From the NCBI GenBank assembly GCA_036272195.1, contig DATAZE010000019.1, positions 1 to 64,000 on the forward strand: DNA of 64,000 nt. Reading direction: 5' to 3'. The translations under genes were made by a program, and so were the position numbers. Shown one piece after another: positions 36,219-44,411 of this stretch. The stretch's first letter is position 1. Each line of letters opens with the position of its first letter. Below the pieces are notes generated by a model. It saw only the letters and a list, made by a program, of their open reading frames with translations. It did no database searches and was not told where the DNA came from. The stretch comes from DASXHY01 sp036272195. Lineage in GTDB: Bacteria > Verrucomicrobiota > Verrucomicrobiia > Limisphaerales > DASXHY01.

Positions 36219-36274
36219 CCAAATTACTTTCTCATAGACGCGAACTTTTCACTGGGTCACATTGTCTATCTAAC

Positions 36275-37645
36275 ATGAACAAAGTTTCTCGCGGCGATTT
36301 GTGGGCAAAATGGGTTTCTCTTCTGACCGTGTTTTTCTCCGTTGCCGCTTCTCAGGCGCAAACGAACGTCAATCCTATTGTGGTCACCAATCTGCCAGCC
36401 GCACCCCGGCGGCCGAGCATCGTCTTGATTCTCGCGGATAACATTGGTTACGGCGATCTCAGTTGTTATGGCCAGGCGAAAATTAAAACCCCGAACCTCG
36501 ACAAACTTGCGAGCGAAGGGATCCGTTTCACGAGTTATTACGCCGGCAGCCCACAGGATGAAGCGTCCCGGGCGTCGCTATTGACCGGCCTGGAACCGTC
36601 CCACGTCGGCGCGAGTTTCAGCCACCCGCTGCCGATGGATGCGCTGACGATTGCGACGTTGCTCAATGAAATCGGCTACCACACCGGTTTGATTGGCGAA
36701 TGGAACCTGGGCGACACCGCGCCCGTTGAGCCCAACACGAAAGGATTTCAGGAGTTTGCCGGTTTTCTGAGCCAGGCTCACGCGCGCGATTATTTTACCG
36801 GAAATATTTATCGGCAGGACACCACCACCGGTTCGAATCGCCTGGAAACCCTGATGGGAAATTGGGGCGGTACGCATGGCGTTTACGTTCCGGACCTGCT
36901 CGGTGATGCGTCCGCTAATTTCCTCCGCCTTAACGCGCCGGATCGCTTCAATCGTCATCGCGCACTCTTTTTGTGCCTCGCTTATCCGATTCCGCACAAT
37001 GGAACGCTGCCAAAAGATTCGCCTTACTCCAGTGAATCCTGGCCGCAGCCGGCCAAAGACCGCGCCGGAATGATCGCCCGCATGGATGATAGCATTGGGC
37101 GGGTTCTCTCCGAATTGGCGAACCAGAAGGCGGACGCTAATACGGTGGTTATTTTTACGAGCATCGGCGGTCCACAGCCGGAGGGCGGGATGGACCCGAA
37201 ATTTTTTGATAGTGCAGGGCCGTTGCGTGGGCAGGCGGGCAGTCTTTACGAAGGCGGCATCCGCGTCCCGATGATTATTCGCTGGCCGGCAGGAATCAAA
37301 CCAGGGCAGGTAAGTGATATTCCGTGGGCGGCGTGGGATTTGTTGCCGACGGCTTTGGATATCGCGCTCATGAAACCGCCGGAGAAAACCGACGGCATTT
37401 CCATGGTTCCAGTGCTCACCGGCAAGGGCAAAGTGAAAAAGCATGAAGATTTTTATTGGGGATCGGACGAAAGCGACGGGCAACAGGCGGCCCGGATGGG
37501 TGATTGGAAAATTATTCGCAACGGGACCAATGCGCCCGCTCTTTATAATTTGAAAAAGGACATCGGCGAGAAGGAGGATGTGGCCGGAAAAAATCCTGAT
37601 GTGCTGAAGAGGATGAAAACTCTTTTGGACAGAGCCACAAAATGA
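36275..37645 (+). CDS. Sulfatase-fold pseudoenzyme lacking the catalytic residues
   Basis: A 456-residue exported protein with a sulfatase fold by overall pattern (PSIVLILAD, KTPNLDKLASEGIRFT, ASLLTGLEPSHVG, AGSLYEGGIRVPMIIRWPAG). At each catalytic site the key residue is changed. The metal pair DD is D55-N56. The formylglycine motif C-x-P-S-R is D95-E-A-S-R. GKWHLG is G-E-W-N-L-G (141-146). The late SDNG is S-I-G-G (296-299). The lysine of RGxK is alanine 321. The reading frame is intact with a signal peptide (WVSLLTVFFSVAASQAQ), so it is maintained rather than a decayed pseudogene. Hydrolysis of sulfate esters is not expected; a binding, regulatory or different catalytic role is possible. 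The ATG at 36275 is chosen since the upstream open frame lacks protein character. Convergent with the DUF2231 gene, 15 bp away. Confidence 0.9.
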   Translation: MNKVSRGDLWAKWVSLLTVFFSVAASQAQTNVNPIVVTNLPAAPRRPSIVLILADNIGYGDLSCYGQAKIKTPNLDKLASEGIRFTSYYAGSPQDEASRASLLTGLEPSHVGASFSHPLPMDALTIATLLNEIGYHTGLIGEWNLGDTAPVEPNTKGFQEFAGFLSQAHARDYFTGNIYRQDTTTGSNRLETLMGNWGGTHGVYVPDLLGDASANFLRLNAPDRFNRHRALFLCLAYPIPHNGTLPKDSPYSSESWPQPAKDRAGMIARMDDSIGRVLSELANQKADANTVVIFTSIGGPQPEGGMDPKFFDSAGPLRGQAGSLYEGGIRVPMIIRWPAGIKPGQVSDIPWAAWDLLPTALDIALMKPPEKTDGISMVPVLTGKGKVKKHEDFYWGSDESDGQQAARMGDWKIIRNGTNAPALYNLKKDIGEKEDVAGKNPDVLKRMKTLLDRATK

Positions 37646-37660
37646 CGCGTCCCGCTTTGT

Positions 37661-38239
37661 TCAATGCCCTTTCACAGTCCCGGTGGAATTTGTTCCGCCC
37701 GGACTTTCCGCGCCGCCAACTGCGGCTCTTGGCTGCAAAATGTCCCGCACGGCGATGAGCGGTTCCCTGGCTGCCTTGGCAGTCTCGGTTCCTTGACCGG
37801 TAGGAGCCACGCCCGCGCCGTAGGAATAAACCATCTCGCTGCCGTACCAGCCCTGGAAAAGGGTGATTCCCAGCACCAGGAAAGCCGCGACCAGATAGGA
37901 GGTGTTAATAGTCATTTGTCCGCGATGCCAGATGAGCCAGCGCCATGCCGCCAAAACGACGAGGCAGCCTCCCAGCACCCAGCCAAGGGTCATGTGCAAG
38001 TCCACAAACTGGTCGGTCTCCGGCCCGAGCGAGGCGCGGTCCATGTCCACGTAACCGGCGGCGATGGCCAGGGCAGCGCCGACGAGGCTGGCAATCAAAG
38101 ACCAAAATCCTACCGTGCGAAAAGCCGCGCGTCGCGATTCAGATTTCGACAGCCGCGCGACAAGGTCCGCGATTACCGATAACAAAATGAATGCGATGGG
38201 CAGATGCACCAACGCTGGATGAACGGGCAAAAAATTCAT
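37661..38239 (-). CDS. DUF2231 family membrane protein
   Basis: 192 residues with about four transmembrane helices (LPIAFILLSVIADLVARL, WSLIASLVGAALAIAAGYV, LGWVLGGCLVVLAAWRWL, SYLVAAFLVLGITLFQGWYG). It begins with the family signature NFLPVHPALVHLPIAF, and His-rich positions in the first and third helices may bind haem or metal. The family often accompanies cytochromes or copper proteins, but its function is unknown. The last 45 residues are a soluble Gly/Thr-rich tail. The gene is followed 15 bp later by the convergent degenerate sulfatase. Confidence 0.8.
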   Translation of the reverse strand: MNFLPVHPALVHLPIAFILLSVIADLVARLSKSESRRAAFRTVGFWSLIASLVGAALAIAAGYVDMDRASLGPETDQFVDLHMTLGWVLGGCLVVLAAWRWLIWHRGQMTINTSYLVAAFLVLGITLFQGWYGSEMVYSYGAGVAPTGQGTETAKAAREPLIAVRDILQPRAAVGGAESPGGTNSTGTVKGH

Positions 38240-38405
38240 GGGCCGACCAAAACAAAGTTCCTCCCTAAGAACGGTCGAATTGTCCGATGGGTCAAATGGG
38301 GGAAATCCCTCTGTGGGACGTTCCGCGAGTGAATTTTTTTCGGGGATGCGGAAAGGCGAGGGGAAAATTATAAGGAAAGCAGAAATTCAGGAATCTGCAC
38401 AAAAG

Positions 38406-38433
38406 ATGACGCCGATTAACGTCGGCGGCTACG
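38406..38433. repeat. 28-bp interspersed repeat, copy 1
   Basis: ATGACGCCGATT...GGCTACG, 24 of 28 bases identical to 44378-44405. This copy contains the perfect stem CGCCGA/TCGGCG. It lies between the DUF2231 gene and the stop of the PpiD-like gene. Confidence 0.65.
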
Positions 38434-38459
38434 TGAGCGTTTCTGTGACTAAAATCCTG

Positions 38460-40115
38460 TTACTTTCCGGGCAGAGTTTGAAATGCCGGCAGGGCGCGCA
38501 GGGCGGCCGAAGCTTCCCGGTTAAACCACATGTCGAACGCCTCGGCCTCGCGCCGTTGGTGGACAACTTTGCTGAACTCCGGCAGCTGCGTCTTCATTTT
38601 TGCCTGGTCTACAGGCAGGCGCTCGCGGACGTGCACCACAAAGCCGCCGTCGCGAGTGGGGGTGAACCCGCTTAGTTTTCCAACCGGCGTGCCGAAAGAG
38701 ACTTCTTTAAACGTCGTCGGTTCAACCATATCTTCAATCTTTCCCAAGGTTTCCGTATTCAGCGAAAACGGCGGTACTTCGATCGGGTCGACTCTGGAGG
38801 CAGCGGCTACGGTGGAGAAGGTTTTCCCGTGTGCCAACTCGTTGGTGGCCGTTTGGGCAAACACGCGCCCGTTCATTTGCGCCAGTCGCATGGCCTGGAC
38901 GTTTTTATAATCCGCAGTCACACGGCTGTGGATTTCAGCGAGCGGCGGAATGCGGCTGGGAGTCGATTTATCATACGCAAGAATGTAAACGCCGTCCGTG
39001 CCGCGGATGGGCTCTTGTGCGAGCGGTTCCTGCGGCGGAAGGAGATTGAACAATTCGGCGACCGGGTAGCCCGATCCGAGATGCAGGTCTGAAGGCCCAT
39101 ACTCCTTGTCGAAAGGCTTGGATACTTTGACTTCGAGCCCTTTTTCCCGGGCCAGCGCGTTCAGGTTCGTCGGATTGAACGCCCCTTTGGCCACTAATTC
39201 ATTCTGGAACGAAATCGCTTTCGTGTAGGCGTTTGAAAGAGCGGTTTCCTGAATGAACAATTCGCGAATTTTGGCCCTCGCTTCCTCGGGCGTTTTGCCG
39301 AAGCGCATTCCATTGGTGCCGAGCCGGGTAAGGGCTTCTTCAGCCTCCCGGTTCAGGTTGGTGACGCCAATCTTTTGCTCTGCCTCCGACAGGAGATTGG
39401 TCACGTTAAACAGGACATAGCTAACCTGCATCTGTTCCGGCTCGCGGTACTCCGCTTGTTGGTTGGTGTAAAACTGTGCCAGCGATTCCGGCGTCGGCTC
39501 CGGGATTTTGTCGAGATAATTTGACGCAGTGAAGAAAACGGCGTCGGCTGCGAGTTCCTGGTATTCGTGCACGTAAAGAGATTGAATCTCCGCCGGCGTT
39601 ACGAGTTGGCCGTTCACTCCCACCACAGATGCCAATTGTTGAATGGAAAGATAATGTTCCAAAAAGCGCTGAAAATCTTCTGCCGTGATGCCGTGCGGCT
39701 TAAGTTGCTCGAGGAGCGCGTCGAGCGGGATGGCCTGCCCGTTGCCGAATTGGCGCAAGATGATGTTCGCGAACTGCGCCACCGTGTCGTTATCGGTATG
39801 GATGTTGTATTGCTCCAGCCTTTGAATCAGGAACAGGCGATAATAGGCCTCACGATTCAGGTCAAAATTGGAATGTGCCGCGTTATCCGGCCATTCGTGC
39901 GTTCGCACCAGGTATTGCAGAGTCGCTTCGCTTTCGGCGTTCCGGAATTCTGTTTCCGTGATCACGTGGCCTTCGAGCGTGCCGAAGTTTCCCGACGACC
40001 GCTGGCCGTTGCCTGATTTGCCAAGTTGGTTCTGCCAGGTGATCATGCCGATTACCATCACGGCGATGATGACGAACCAGAGCCATGATTGATGCTTACG
40101 AATGGTTCCAAACAT
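38460..40115 (-). CDS. PpiD/SurA-like periplasmic peptidyl-prolyl isomerase
   Basis: A 551-residue inner-membrane-anchored foldase. It starts MFGTIRKHQSWLWFVIIAVMV, one N-terminal transmembrane helix with a long periplasmic part, as in PpiD. A SurA_N-type helical chaperone region follows (EAYYRLFLIQRLEQYNIH, LLEQLKPHGITAEDFQRFLE), then further helical and parvulin-like segments (PESLAQFYTNQQAEYREPEQ; GTDGVYILAYDKSTPSRIPP). The parvulin active site is not well conserved, so the protein may act mainly as a chaperone for exported proteins. ATG 40115 is preferred over 40133 because it gives the family's typical start. A client link to the large secreted PATR proteins is speculative. Confidence 0.75.
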   Translation of the reverse strand: MFGTIRKHQSWLWFVIIAVMVIGMITWQNQLGKSGNGQRSSGNFGTLEGHVITETEFRNAESEATLQYLVRTHEWPDNAAHSNFDLNREAYYRLFLIQRLEQYNIHTDNDTVAQFANIILRQFGNGQAIPLDALLEQLKPHGITAEDFQRFLEHYLSIQQLASVVGVNGQLVTPAEIQSLYVHEYQELAADAVFFTASNYLDKIPEPTPESLAQFYTNQQAEYREPEQMQVSYVLFNVTNLLSEAEQKIGVTNLNREAEEALTRLGTNGMRFGKTPEEARAKIRELFIQETALSNAYTKAISFQNELVAKGAFNPTNLNALAREKGLEVKVSKPFDKEYGPSDLHLGSGYPVAELFNLLPPQEPLAQEPIRGTDGVYILAYDKSTPSRIPPLAEIHSRVTADYKNVQAMRLAQMNGRVFAQTATNELAHGKTFSTVAAASRVDPIEVPPFSLNTETLGKIEDMVEPTTFKEVSFGTPVGKLSGFTPTRDGGFVVHVRERLPVDQAKMKTQLPEFSKVVHQRREAEAFDMWFNREASAALRALPAFQTLPGK

Positions 40116-40429
40116 AATATAAAGGGGTCGCAAGCTACCCGGCTTCGACCATTGCGGTCAAACGCAAAAATTGCGCAAATTGTGCGGCAAGTGAGCGCGG
40201 TTGTTTCGGAGCCGAGCCGTCCCTGGACGATCAACGTGGTTATTTCCGCGGGTCACTGTCATAGTTGGCCTTCTGTTTGTAGTTCCGTATTCACACTGCG
40301 GGGGTAAAAATTGCGTCGAACCGCCTAAAGGCTGAACTACAAATGGGGCAGCGTCCAGATAGGGCCGGTCATTATTTTTCGGCCAGTTGCCGCTTGCCAC
40401 CTTTGGTGGTTTTTGCCACGCTGACGCCC
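40116..40429. other. Divergent intergenic region
   Basis: About 310 bp between the minus-strand PpiD-like gene and the plus-strand lipoprotein gene. It must hold both promoters. I see no clear promoter consensus, hairpin or small gene; frames that cross it are not protein-like. Confidence 0.5.
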
Positions 40430-40807
40430 ATGTTGAAGAAAATTTTGCCGTTTTTGCTATTACCGCTGCTGGCAGGTTGCGCGACTGAAATCACCAACCT
40501 GACGCCTCGCCAGCAAACACGTAATCCCAATAACCTCTACCCCGTGGAAGTAGCGTTTAGCTCGCACCAGCAAAATGTGCGCTGGGACACCGTCAAACCG
40601 ACCGTGATTGTCAACGGCCAGCCTTTCGAAATGCATCCGACCCAATTGATGACCAATCGCTGGGAAGGCCTCGTGCCCGCACCCTCCGGAGCCTCCGCAG
40701 TCAAGTATCATTACCGTGTCGATTTCAACGTCAATGGCTTCGGCAAAGTGAGCGCCGAAAACGCCGTGTCGCCTGATTTCATGCTGAAAATTCTCGATCA
40801 GCAATAG
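40430..40807 (+). CDS. Small outer-membrane lipoprotein
   Basis: 125 residues. MLKKILPFLLLPLLAGC is a clear lipoprotein signal (lipobox LAGC). The mature part has a beta-rich pattern (YPVEVAFSSHQQNVRWDTVK, PTVIVNGQPFEMHPTQL, YHYRVDFNVNGFG), like an Ig-fold or transthyretin-like binding domain. No family recognised. The frame is open upstream to 40343, but the ATG at 40430 fits the signal. A strong terminator follows 25 bp after the stop, so this is a single-gene transcript or the end of one. Confidence 0.75.
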   Translation: MLKKILPFLLLPLLAGCATEITNLTPRQQTRNPNNLYPVEVAFSSHQQNVRWDTVKPTVIVNGQPFEMHPTQLMTNRWEGLVPAPSGASAVKYHYRVDFNVNGFGKVSAENAVSPDFMLKILDQQ

Positions 40808-40832
40808 GCTGACGTCATTCTCTTGAATTTCG

Positions 40833-40866
40833 AAGCCGCGTTTGAAAAAACGCGGCTTTTTTATTT
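40833..40866 (+). terminator. Rho-independent terminator
   Basis: Perfect 11-bp stem AAGCCGCGTTT / AAACGCGGCTT with a GAAA tetraloop, followed by TTTTTATTTT. It ends the transcript of the lipoprotein gene at 40430. Confidence 0.9.
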
Positions 40867-40884
40867 TCAAGCGGGAGAGGTAAG

Positions 40885-40970
40885 AGAAAAGTTCCAAACT
40901 CCAAGGACTGGGTATGAGCTAATATTGTTACCTATGTTCTGACTGCACCTTCTGGAACTTGGAACTTTCT
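40885..40970. repeat. 86-bp element with imperfect terminal inverted repeats
   Basis: The left end AGAAAAGTTCCAAACTCCAAG and the right end CTGGAACTTGGAACTTTCT are inverted copies of about 19 bp with a few differences. A further copy of the arm (GAAAGTTCCAAGTTCC) is at 52082-52097. Size and ends suggest a small non-autonomous (MITE- or REP-like) repeat. Confidence 0.5.
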
Positions 40971-41022
40971 ATTCCACCTCCTTCCTCGACAAATCGCTTT
41001 CCCCGCGCAACACTCCGGCGCG

Positions 41023-41631
41023 ATGGCGACCGAATCCGATTCACCATTCGACCAGCTTTTGAAGGAATACAGCCTGGTCTTTCGCGAGTTTGACGACCTT
41101 ACGCTCGCGCGCTGGCTCGCGCAAACCCTCGGCCAGCTCCAAGGCAAAGTGTGGCGCAGCACGCATCCGTTGCTCGGCGCGTATCGGCTCGGAGCGCAAA
41201 TCGGCCATGAGCGGCAGATTTGGTTCAAACGCCTCGCCACTCCACCGCCGGCCTATCTCGAATCGCACTGCTGCCGCGCGCCTACGTTGCCGTTGCTGAC
41301 GCGGGACGTGCGCGAGACGGGCCTGATTTGCCAGCATTGCAGTGACACGCTTGTTCCCTTCGATGAAATCCCGGAAGCGGTTCGAGGCGAACTGGACCAT
41401 TGGGCATTGCAATACGCCCCCATCCACGCCGTCGCGCATTGGGATGATCGCCAGCGCAAGAGCGCGGGTAATTTTGACCGCGCCTTTGAGCAAGCCGCGC
41501 GGGAAGCCGAGGCACTGCTTATCCGTGCCGGCGGCCAGCTTGCGCCGAAATTGTTGGAATTTTATCCCGCCATCGTCTGGGAAGACCAGGACGAATGCCT
41601 GGAAGTGCGCCCGGAGGACATTCTTATTTAG
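41023..41631 (+). CDS. Conserved-looking hypothetical protein with Cys pairs
   Basis: 202 residues, cytoplasmic by lack of a signal. It holds a possible zinc site formed by HCC (about 83-85) and CQHC (about 104-107), separated by a beta-rich segment. The rest is alpha-helical (FDDLTLARWLAQTLGQLQGK, FDRAFEQAAREAEALLIRAG) with Trp residues at the helix ends. The codon pattern is clearly coding. I do not recognise the family. It stands alone between the repeat element at 40885 and the inverted repeat at 41646. Confidence 0.7.
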   Translation: MATESDSPFDQLLKEYSLVFREFDDLTLARWLAQTLGQLQGKVWRSTHPLLGAYRLGAQIGHERQIWFKRLATPPPAYLESHCCRAPTLPLLTRDVRETGLICQHCSDTLVPFDEIPEAVRGELDHWALQYAPIHAVAHWDDRQRKSAGNFDRAFEQAAREAEALLIRAGGQLAPKLLEFYPAIVWEDQDECLEVRPEDILI

Positions 41632-41645
41632 GATTTTGGATTTTG

Positions 41646-41709
41646 AATTTACGATTTAAGATAAGCGCGTGAGCAACGGCTCCGGCTCGTAAATCATAAA
41701 TCGTAAATT
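41646..41709. repeat. 64-bp inverted repeat upstream of the AsmA-like gene
   Basis: Perfect 13-bp arms AATTTACGATTTA and TAAATCGTAAATT enclose 38 bp that itself contains GAGC/GCTC pairing. The right arm ends six bases before the ATG at 41715, so the structure would cover the ribosome-binding region. Confidence 0.65.
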
Positions 41710-41714
41710 AGAGA

Positions 41715-42440
41715 ATGAAATGGTTTTTCAAATGGGCTTTCCGAATCGTCGTGCTGTGCATCGTCTTGGTGGTGCTGCTGCTCGTGTTCAAGGACTCGAT
41801 TCTACGGATGGTGGCCGAGCACCAGATTCGCGCCGAGACGGGGATGGATGTGAAAATTGGGCGATTTTCTTCCGGACTGTTCTCGCCTGTGATCACGATT
41901 GAAAACCTCAAGCTCTACAATACGCCTGAATTTGGCGGCACGGAGTTTCTCATCATACCCGAACTGCACGTCGAATTTGACGCCGACGCGCTGGCGCAAC
42001 AAAAAGTGCGGATTAAATTAATGCGTTTCAATCTTAGTGAACTAGACGTTGTGAAAAACCAGGCCGGCCAAACCAATCTCGTGACGATGCTGGCCAAAAT
42101 GCCCAAGGGGAAAATTGCGCCGCATGGCGTCCATGTGGGTGGAAAAAAATTCGAGTTTGAAAGCATCGACGTGCTCAATCTTTCCCTCGGTCGCACTCGC
42201 TTTATCGATTTAAAAAATCACAACAACGATCGTGAAGTCGCCATCAATATGGACAACCAGGTGTTTAACAATGTTAAAACAGAGGGCGACGTTTATGGCA
42301 TTATGCTGCTGATTTGGCTGCGCAGCGGCGGCGCTTCCTTCATCAAACCCGGCGACATAGCCAATGATTTCCTGAATCGAAAGCCACACGGTATACACAA
42401 GCAAATTGAGCGGCCTGCTTCACCGGCGAAGACGAATTGA
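41715..42440 (+). CDS. AsmA-like membrane-anchored protein
   Basis: 241 residues: an N-terminal transmembrane helix (FRIVVLCIVLVVLLLVFKDSI) followed by the typical AsmA-type opening (GMDVKIGRFSSGLFSPVITIENLKLYN) and beta-strand repeats (PELHVEFDADALAQQKVRIK). Larger AsmA proteins bridge inner and outer membranes and handle lipids or outer-membrane assembly. This one is short and ends with a soluble basic tail. The inverted repeat just upstream may affect its translation. Identification rests on the N-terminal pattern. Confidence 0.6.
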   Translation: MKWFFKWAFRIVVLCIVLVVLLLVFKDSILRMVAEHQIRAETGMDVKIGRFSSGLFSPVITIENLKLYNTPEFGGTEFLIIPELHVEFDADALAQQKVRIKLMRFNLSELDVVKNQAGQTNLVTMLAKMPKGKIAPHGVHVGGKKFEFESIDVLNLSLGRTRFIDLKNHNNDREVAINMDNQVFNNVKTEGDVYGIMLLIWLRSGGASFIKPGDIANDFLNRKPHGIHKQIERPASPAKTN

Positions 42441-42604
42441 TTTCTTCCGGGAAGACATGGTCGGTGGCGGATTGCTCCGGAGGTGCAAAGGAAATTAGCT
42501 AGGGACAGCGACCGCTGGCATGGTACTGTATCCGGTCTATCTCCAAAGCACGATCAGTCCATTTTCCGCTTTTTTACCTGCGAATCCGGGCTTAGGTTCT
42601 GCGG

Positions 42605-44356
42605 ATGGATAAAGATCAGGTTGCGGAAATTCTCGTCGGCATCGGGACGTTGCTGGAATTGAAGGGTGAAAATCCCTTTAAAACGCGCGCTTATTTCAAT
42701 GCCGCACGCGCCCTCGAAGCCATTAATGAGCCGCTTGCCAAACTCGTCGCCGAAAATCGGCTTGGCGAAATCAATGGCGTTGGCGAGGCGCTTCAGAAAA
42801 AAATCACTGAACTGGTCACGACCGGCAAGCTGGTTTATTACGAAGATTTAAAAGCCTCCGTCCCGCCCGGCCTGCTCGCGATGATGGACATTCCTGGAGT
42901 CGGTCCAAAAAAAATCAAGGTGCTGCACGATGAATTGGGCATCGCCAGCGTGGAGGAATTGGAAAAGGCCTGCCAGGATGGCCGCGTCGCGAAACTCAAA
43001 GGTTTCGGTGAGAAGACCGCGGTGAACATTTGCGAAGGCATCAATCGCCGGCGCTCGTATGCCTCGAAACATCTTCTGGACGATGCGTTGCTGGCCGCCG
43101 AATCCGTGCTCGATGATTTGCGTTCGCATCCCGACGTGATCCGGTCCAGCGAGGCCGGCAGTTTGCGTCGCCGCAAGGAAATCATCGGCGACATCGACCT
43201 GCTGGTTTCATCGAAAGATCCGGCGAGCGTGATTGATTTTTTCACGCGCCGGCCTGGCATTTTGAACGTGATTGCCAAAGGTGACACCAAGGCCAGCGTG
43301 TTGCTCGAAGGAGGCATTCAGTCCGATCTGCGCGTGGTAAGCGACGCCGAGTTTCCGTTTGCGCTGATGTATTTCACGGGCAACAAGGAGCATAATATCG
43401 TGATGCGCCAGCGCGCGATTCAACGCGGCTTGCGGCTCAACGAATACGGACTGTTTCGCTCGAAGGAGGAAACGCGCGACCCGAAGTTGCTGGTCAAATG
43501 CAGCACGGAGGAGGAAATTTTCCAGCAGCTTGGCCTGAATTACGTTCCGCCCGAATGCCGTGAAGACACGGGAGAATTCGCGCTGGCGGAGAAGGAGCCG
43601 TTCCCGCGCCTGATCCAATGGAACGATTTGAAAGGTTCACTGCACAATCATTCGACGTGGAGCGACGGCCGCATGACCATCGAGCAAATCGCGAAGGCCA
43701 TGCGCGAACTGGGCTTGTCGTATTGGGCCATCACCGACCACTCCAAATCCTCGGTGCAGGCCAATGGTCTTGACACCACGCGCCTGCGGCAGCAGCTCAA
43801 GGAAATCAAGGCCATCAATCAGCAATTGGCGGACGAAGGGATTGATTTCCGCCTGCTCACTGGCACGGAGGTAGATATTTTAGCCGAGGGTAAATTGGAT
43901 TTTCCGGACGACCTGCTTTCGGATCTGGATGTGGTTGTCGCGAGCGCGCATCAACGGCTGGCTTTGGATGAAGTGCAAAATACGAAACGCATTATTCGCG
44001 CGGCGGAAAATAAATACGTTCACATCCTCGGCCATCTCACGGGGCGGCTATTGCTCGAACGCGACTCGCAAAAAATGAATGTGCACGAAGTCATCGATGC
44101 CTGCGCGGCCACTGGCACGTGGATCGAACTCAATGCCACTCCCGACCGGCTCGATATGGACTGGCGTCATTGGCAATACGCCAAAAGCAAAGGCGTGAAG
44201 TGCGTTATCAATTGCGACGCGCATCGTTTCGAACACGCGGGCTATCTGCGGCTCGGTGCGGACGTTGCGCGCAAAGGCTGGCTGACGAAGGCGGATGTGA
44301 TGAATACCTTGCCGCTGCCGAAGCTGCTGAAGGAATTGAAGAAAAAGCGGAGTTAA
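42605..44356 (+). CDS. polX: DNA polymerase X family protein (PolX) with PHP domain
   Basis: 583 residues. Order: N-terminal helix-hairpin-helix 8-kDa-type domain (MDKDQVAEILVGIGTLLELK, GENPFKTRAYFNAA, LGEINGVGEAL), a further HhH (IPGVGPKKIKVLHDELG), the nucleotidyltransferase palm with GSLRRRKEIIGDIDLLV (catalytic Asp pair near 196-198), and a C-terminal PHP phosphoesterase domain from about 345 (LHNHSTWSDGRMT, AITDHSKS, EVDIL, NCDAHR) with its metal-binding His/Asp residues present. Bacterial PolX fills short gaps and has 3'-5' exonuclease and AP-lyase-type repair activity. Length and domains are complete. Convergent with the alcohol dehydrogenase gene. Confidence 0.95.
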   Translation: MDKDQVAEILVGIGTLLELKGENPFKTRAYFNAARALEAINEPLAKLVAENRLGEINGVGEALQKKITELVTTGKLVYYEDLKASVPPGLLAMMDIPGVGPKKIKVLHDELGIASVEELEKACQDGRVAKLKGFGEKTAVNICEGINRRRSYASKHLLDDALLAAESVLDDLRSHPDVIRSSEAGSLRRRKEIIGDIDLLVSSKDPASVIDFFTRRPGILNVIAKGDTKASVLLEGGIQSDLRVVSDAEFPFALMYFTGNKEHNIVMRQRAIQRGLRLNEYGLFRSKEETRDPKLLVKCSTEEEIFQQLGLNYVPPECREDTGEFALAEKEPFPRLIQWNDLKGSLHNHSTWSDGRMTIEQIAKAMRELGLSYWAITDHSKSSVQANGLDTTRLRQQLKEIKAINQQLADEGIDFRLLTGTEVDILAEGKLDFPDDLLSDLDVVVASAHQRLALDEVQNTKRIIRAAENKYVHILGHLTGRLLLERDSQKMNVHEVIDACAATGTWIELNATPDRLDMDWRHWQYAKSKGVKCVINCDAHRFEHAGYLRLGADVARKGWLTKADVMNTLPLPKLLKELKKKRS

Positions 44357-44377
44357 AACGTAGTCGTGCACGTGAGC

Positions 44378-44405
44378 ATGACGCCGATTGATGTCAGTGG
44401 CTACG
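44378..44405. repeat. 28-bp interspersed repeat, copy 2
   Basis: Second copy of the ATGACGCCGATT...GGCTACG repeat at 38406, preceded by CGTGAGC. A CGTAGTC at 44359-44365 can pair with GGCTACG at 44399-44405. It lies between the convergent PolX and alcohol dehydrogenase genes. Confidence 0.65.
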
Positions 44406-44411
44406 AATGGG

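Larger units (their letters stand above)
35469..36274. other. Long non-coding stretch before the degenerate sulfatase gene
   Basis: Some 800 bp with no convincing gene. The frame of the downstream sulfatase-like gene happens to stay open back to 35675, but that part is Arg/Ser/Cys-rich and not protein-like. A minus-strand frame at 35821-36030 looks slightly more protein-like and might be a gene remnant. A REP-like repeat at 35709-35757 and a palindrome with direct repeats near 36176-36218 are listed separately. Confidence 0.55.

Noticed and set aside
35675..36274. 200-codon upstream extension of the degenerate sulfatase frame
   Set aside because: It is Arg/Ser/Cys-rich, overlaps a REP-like hairpin and has no signal peptide; the ATG at 36275 has one.
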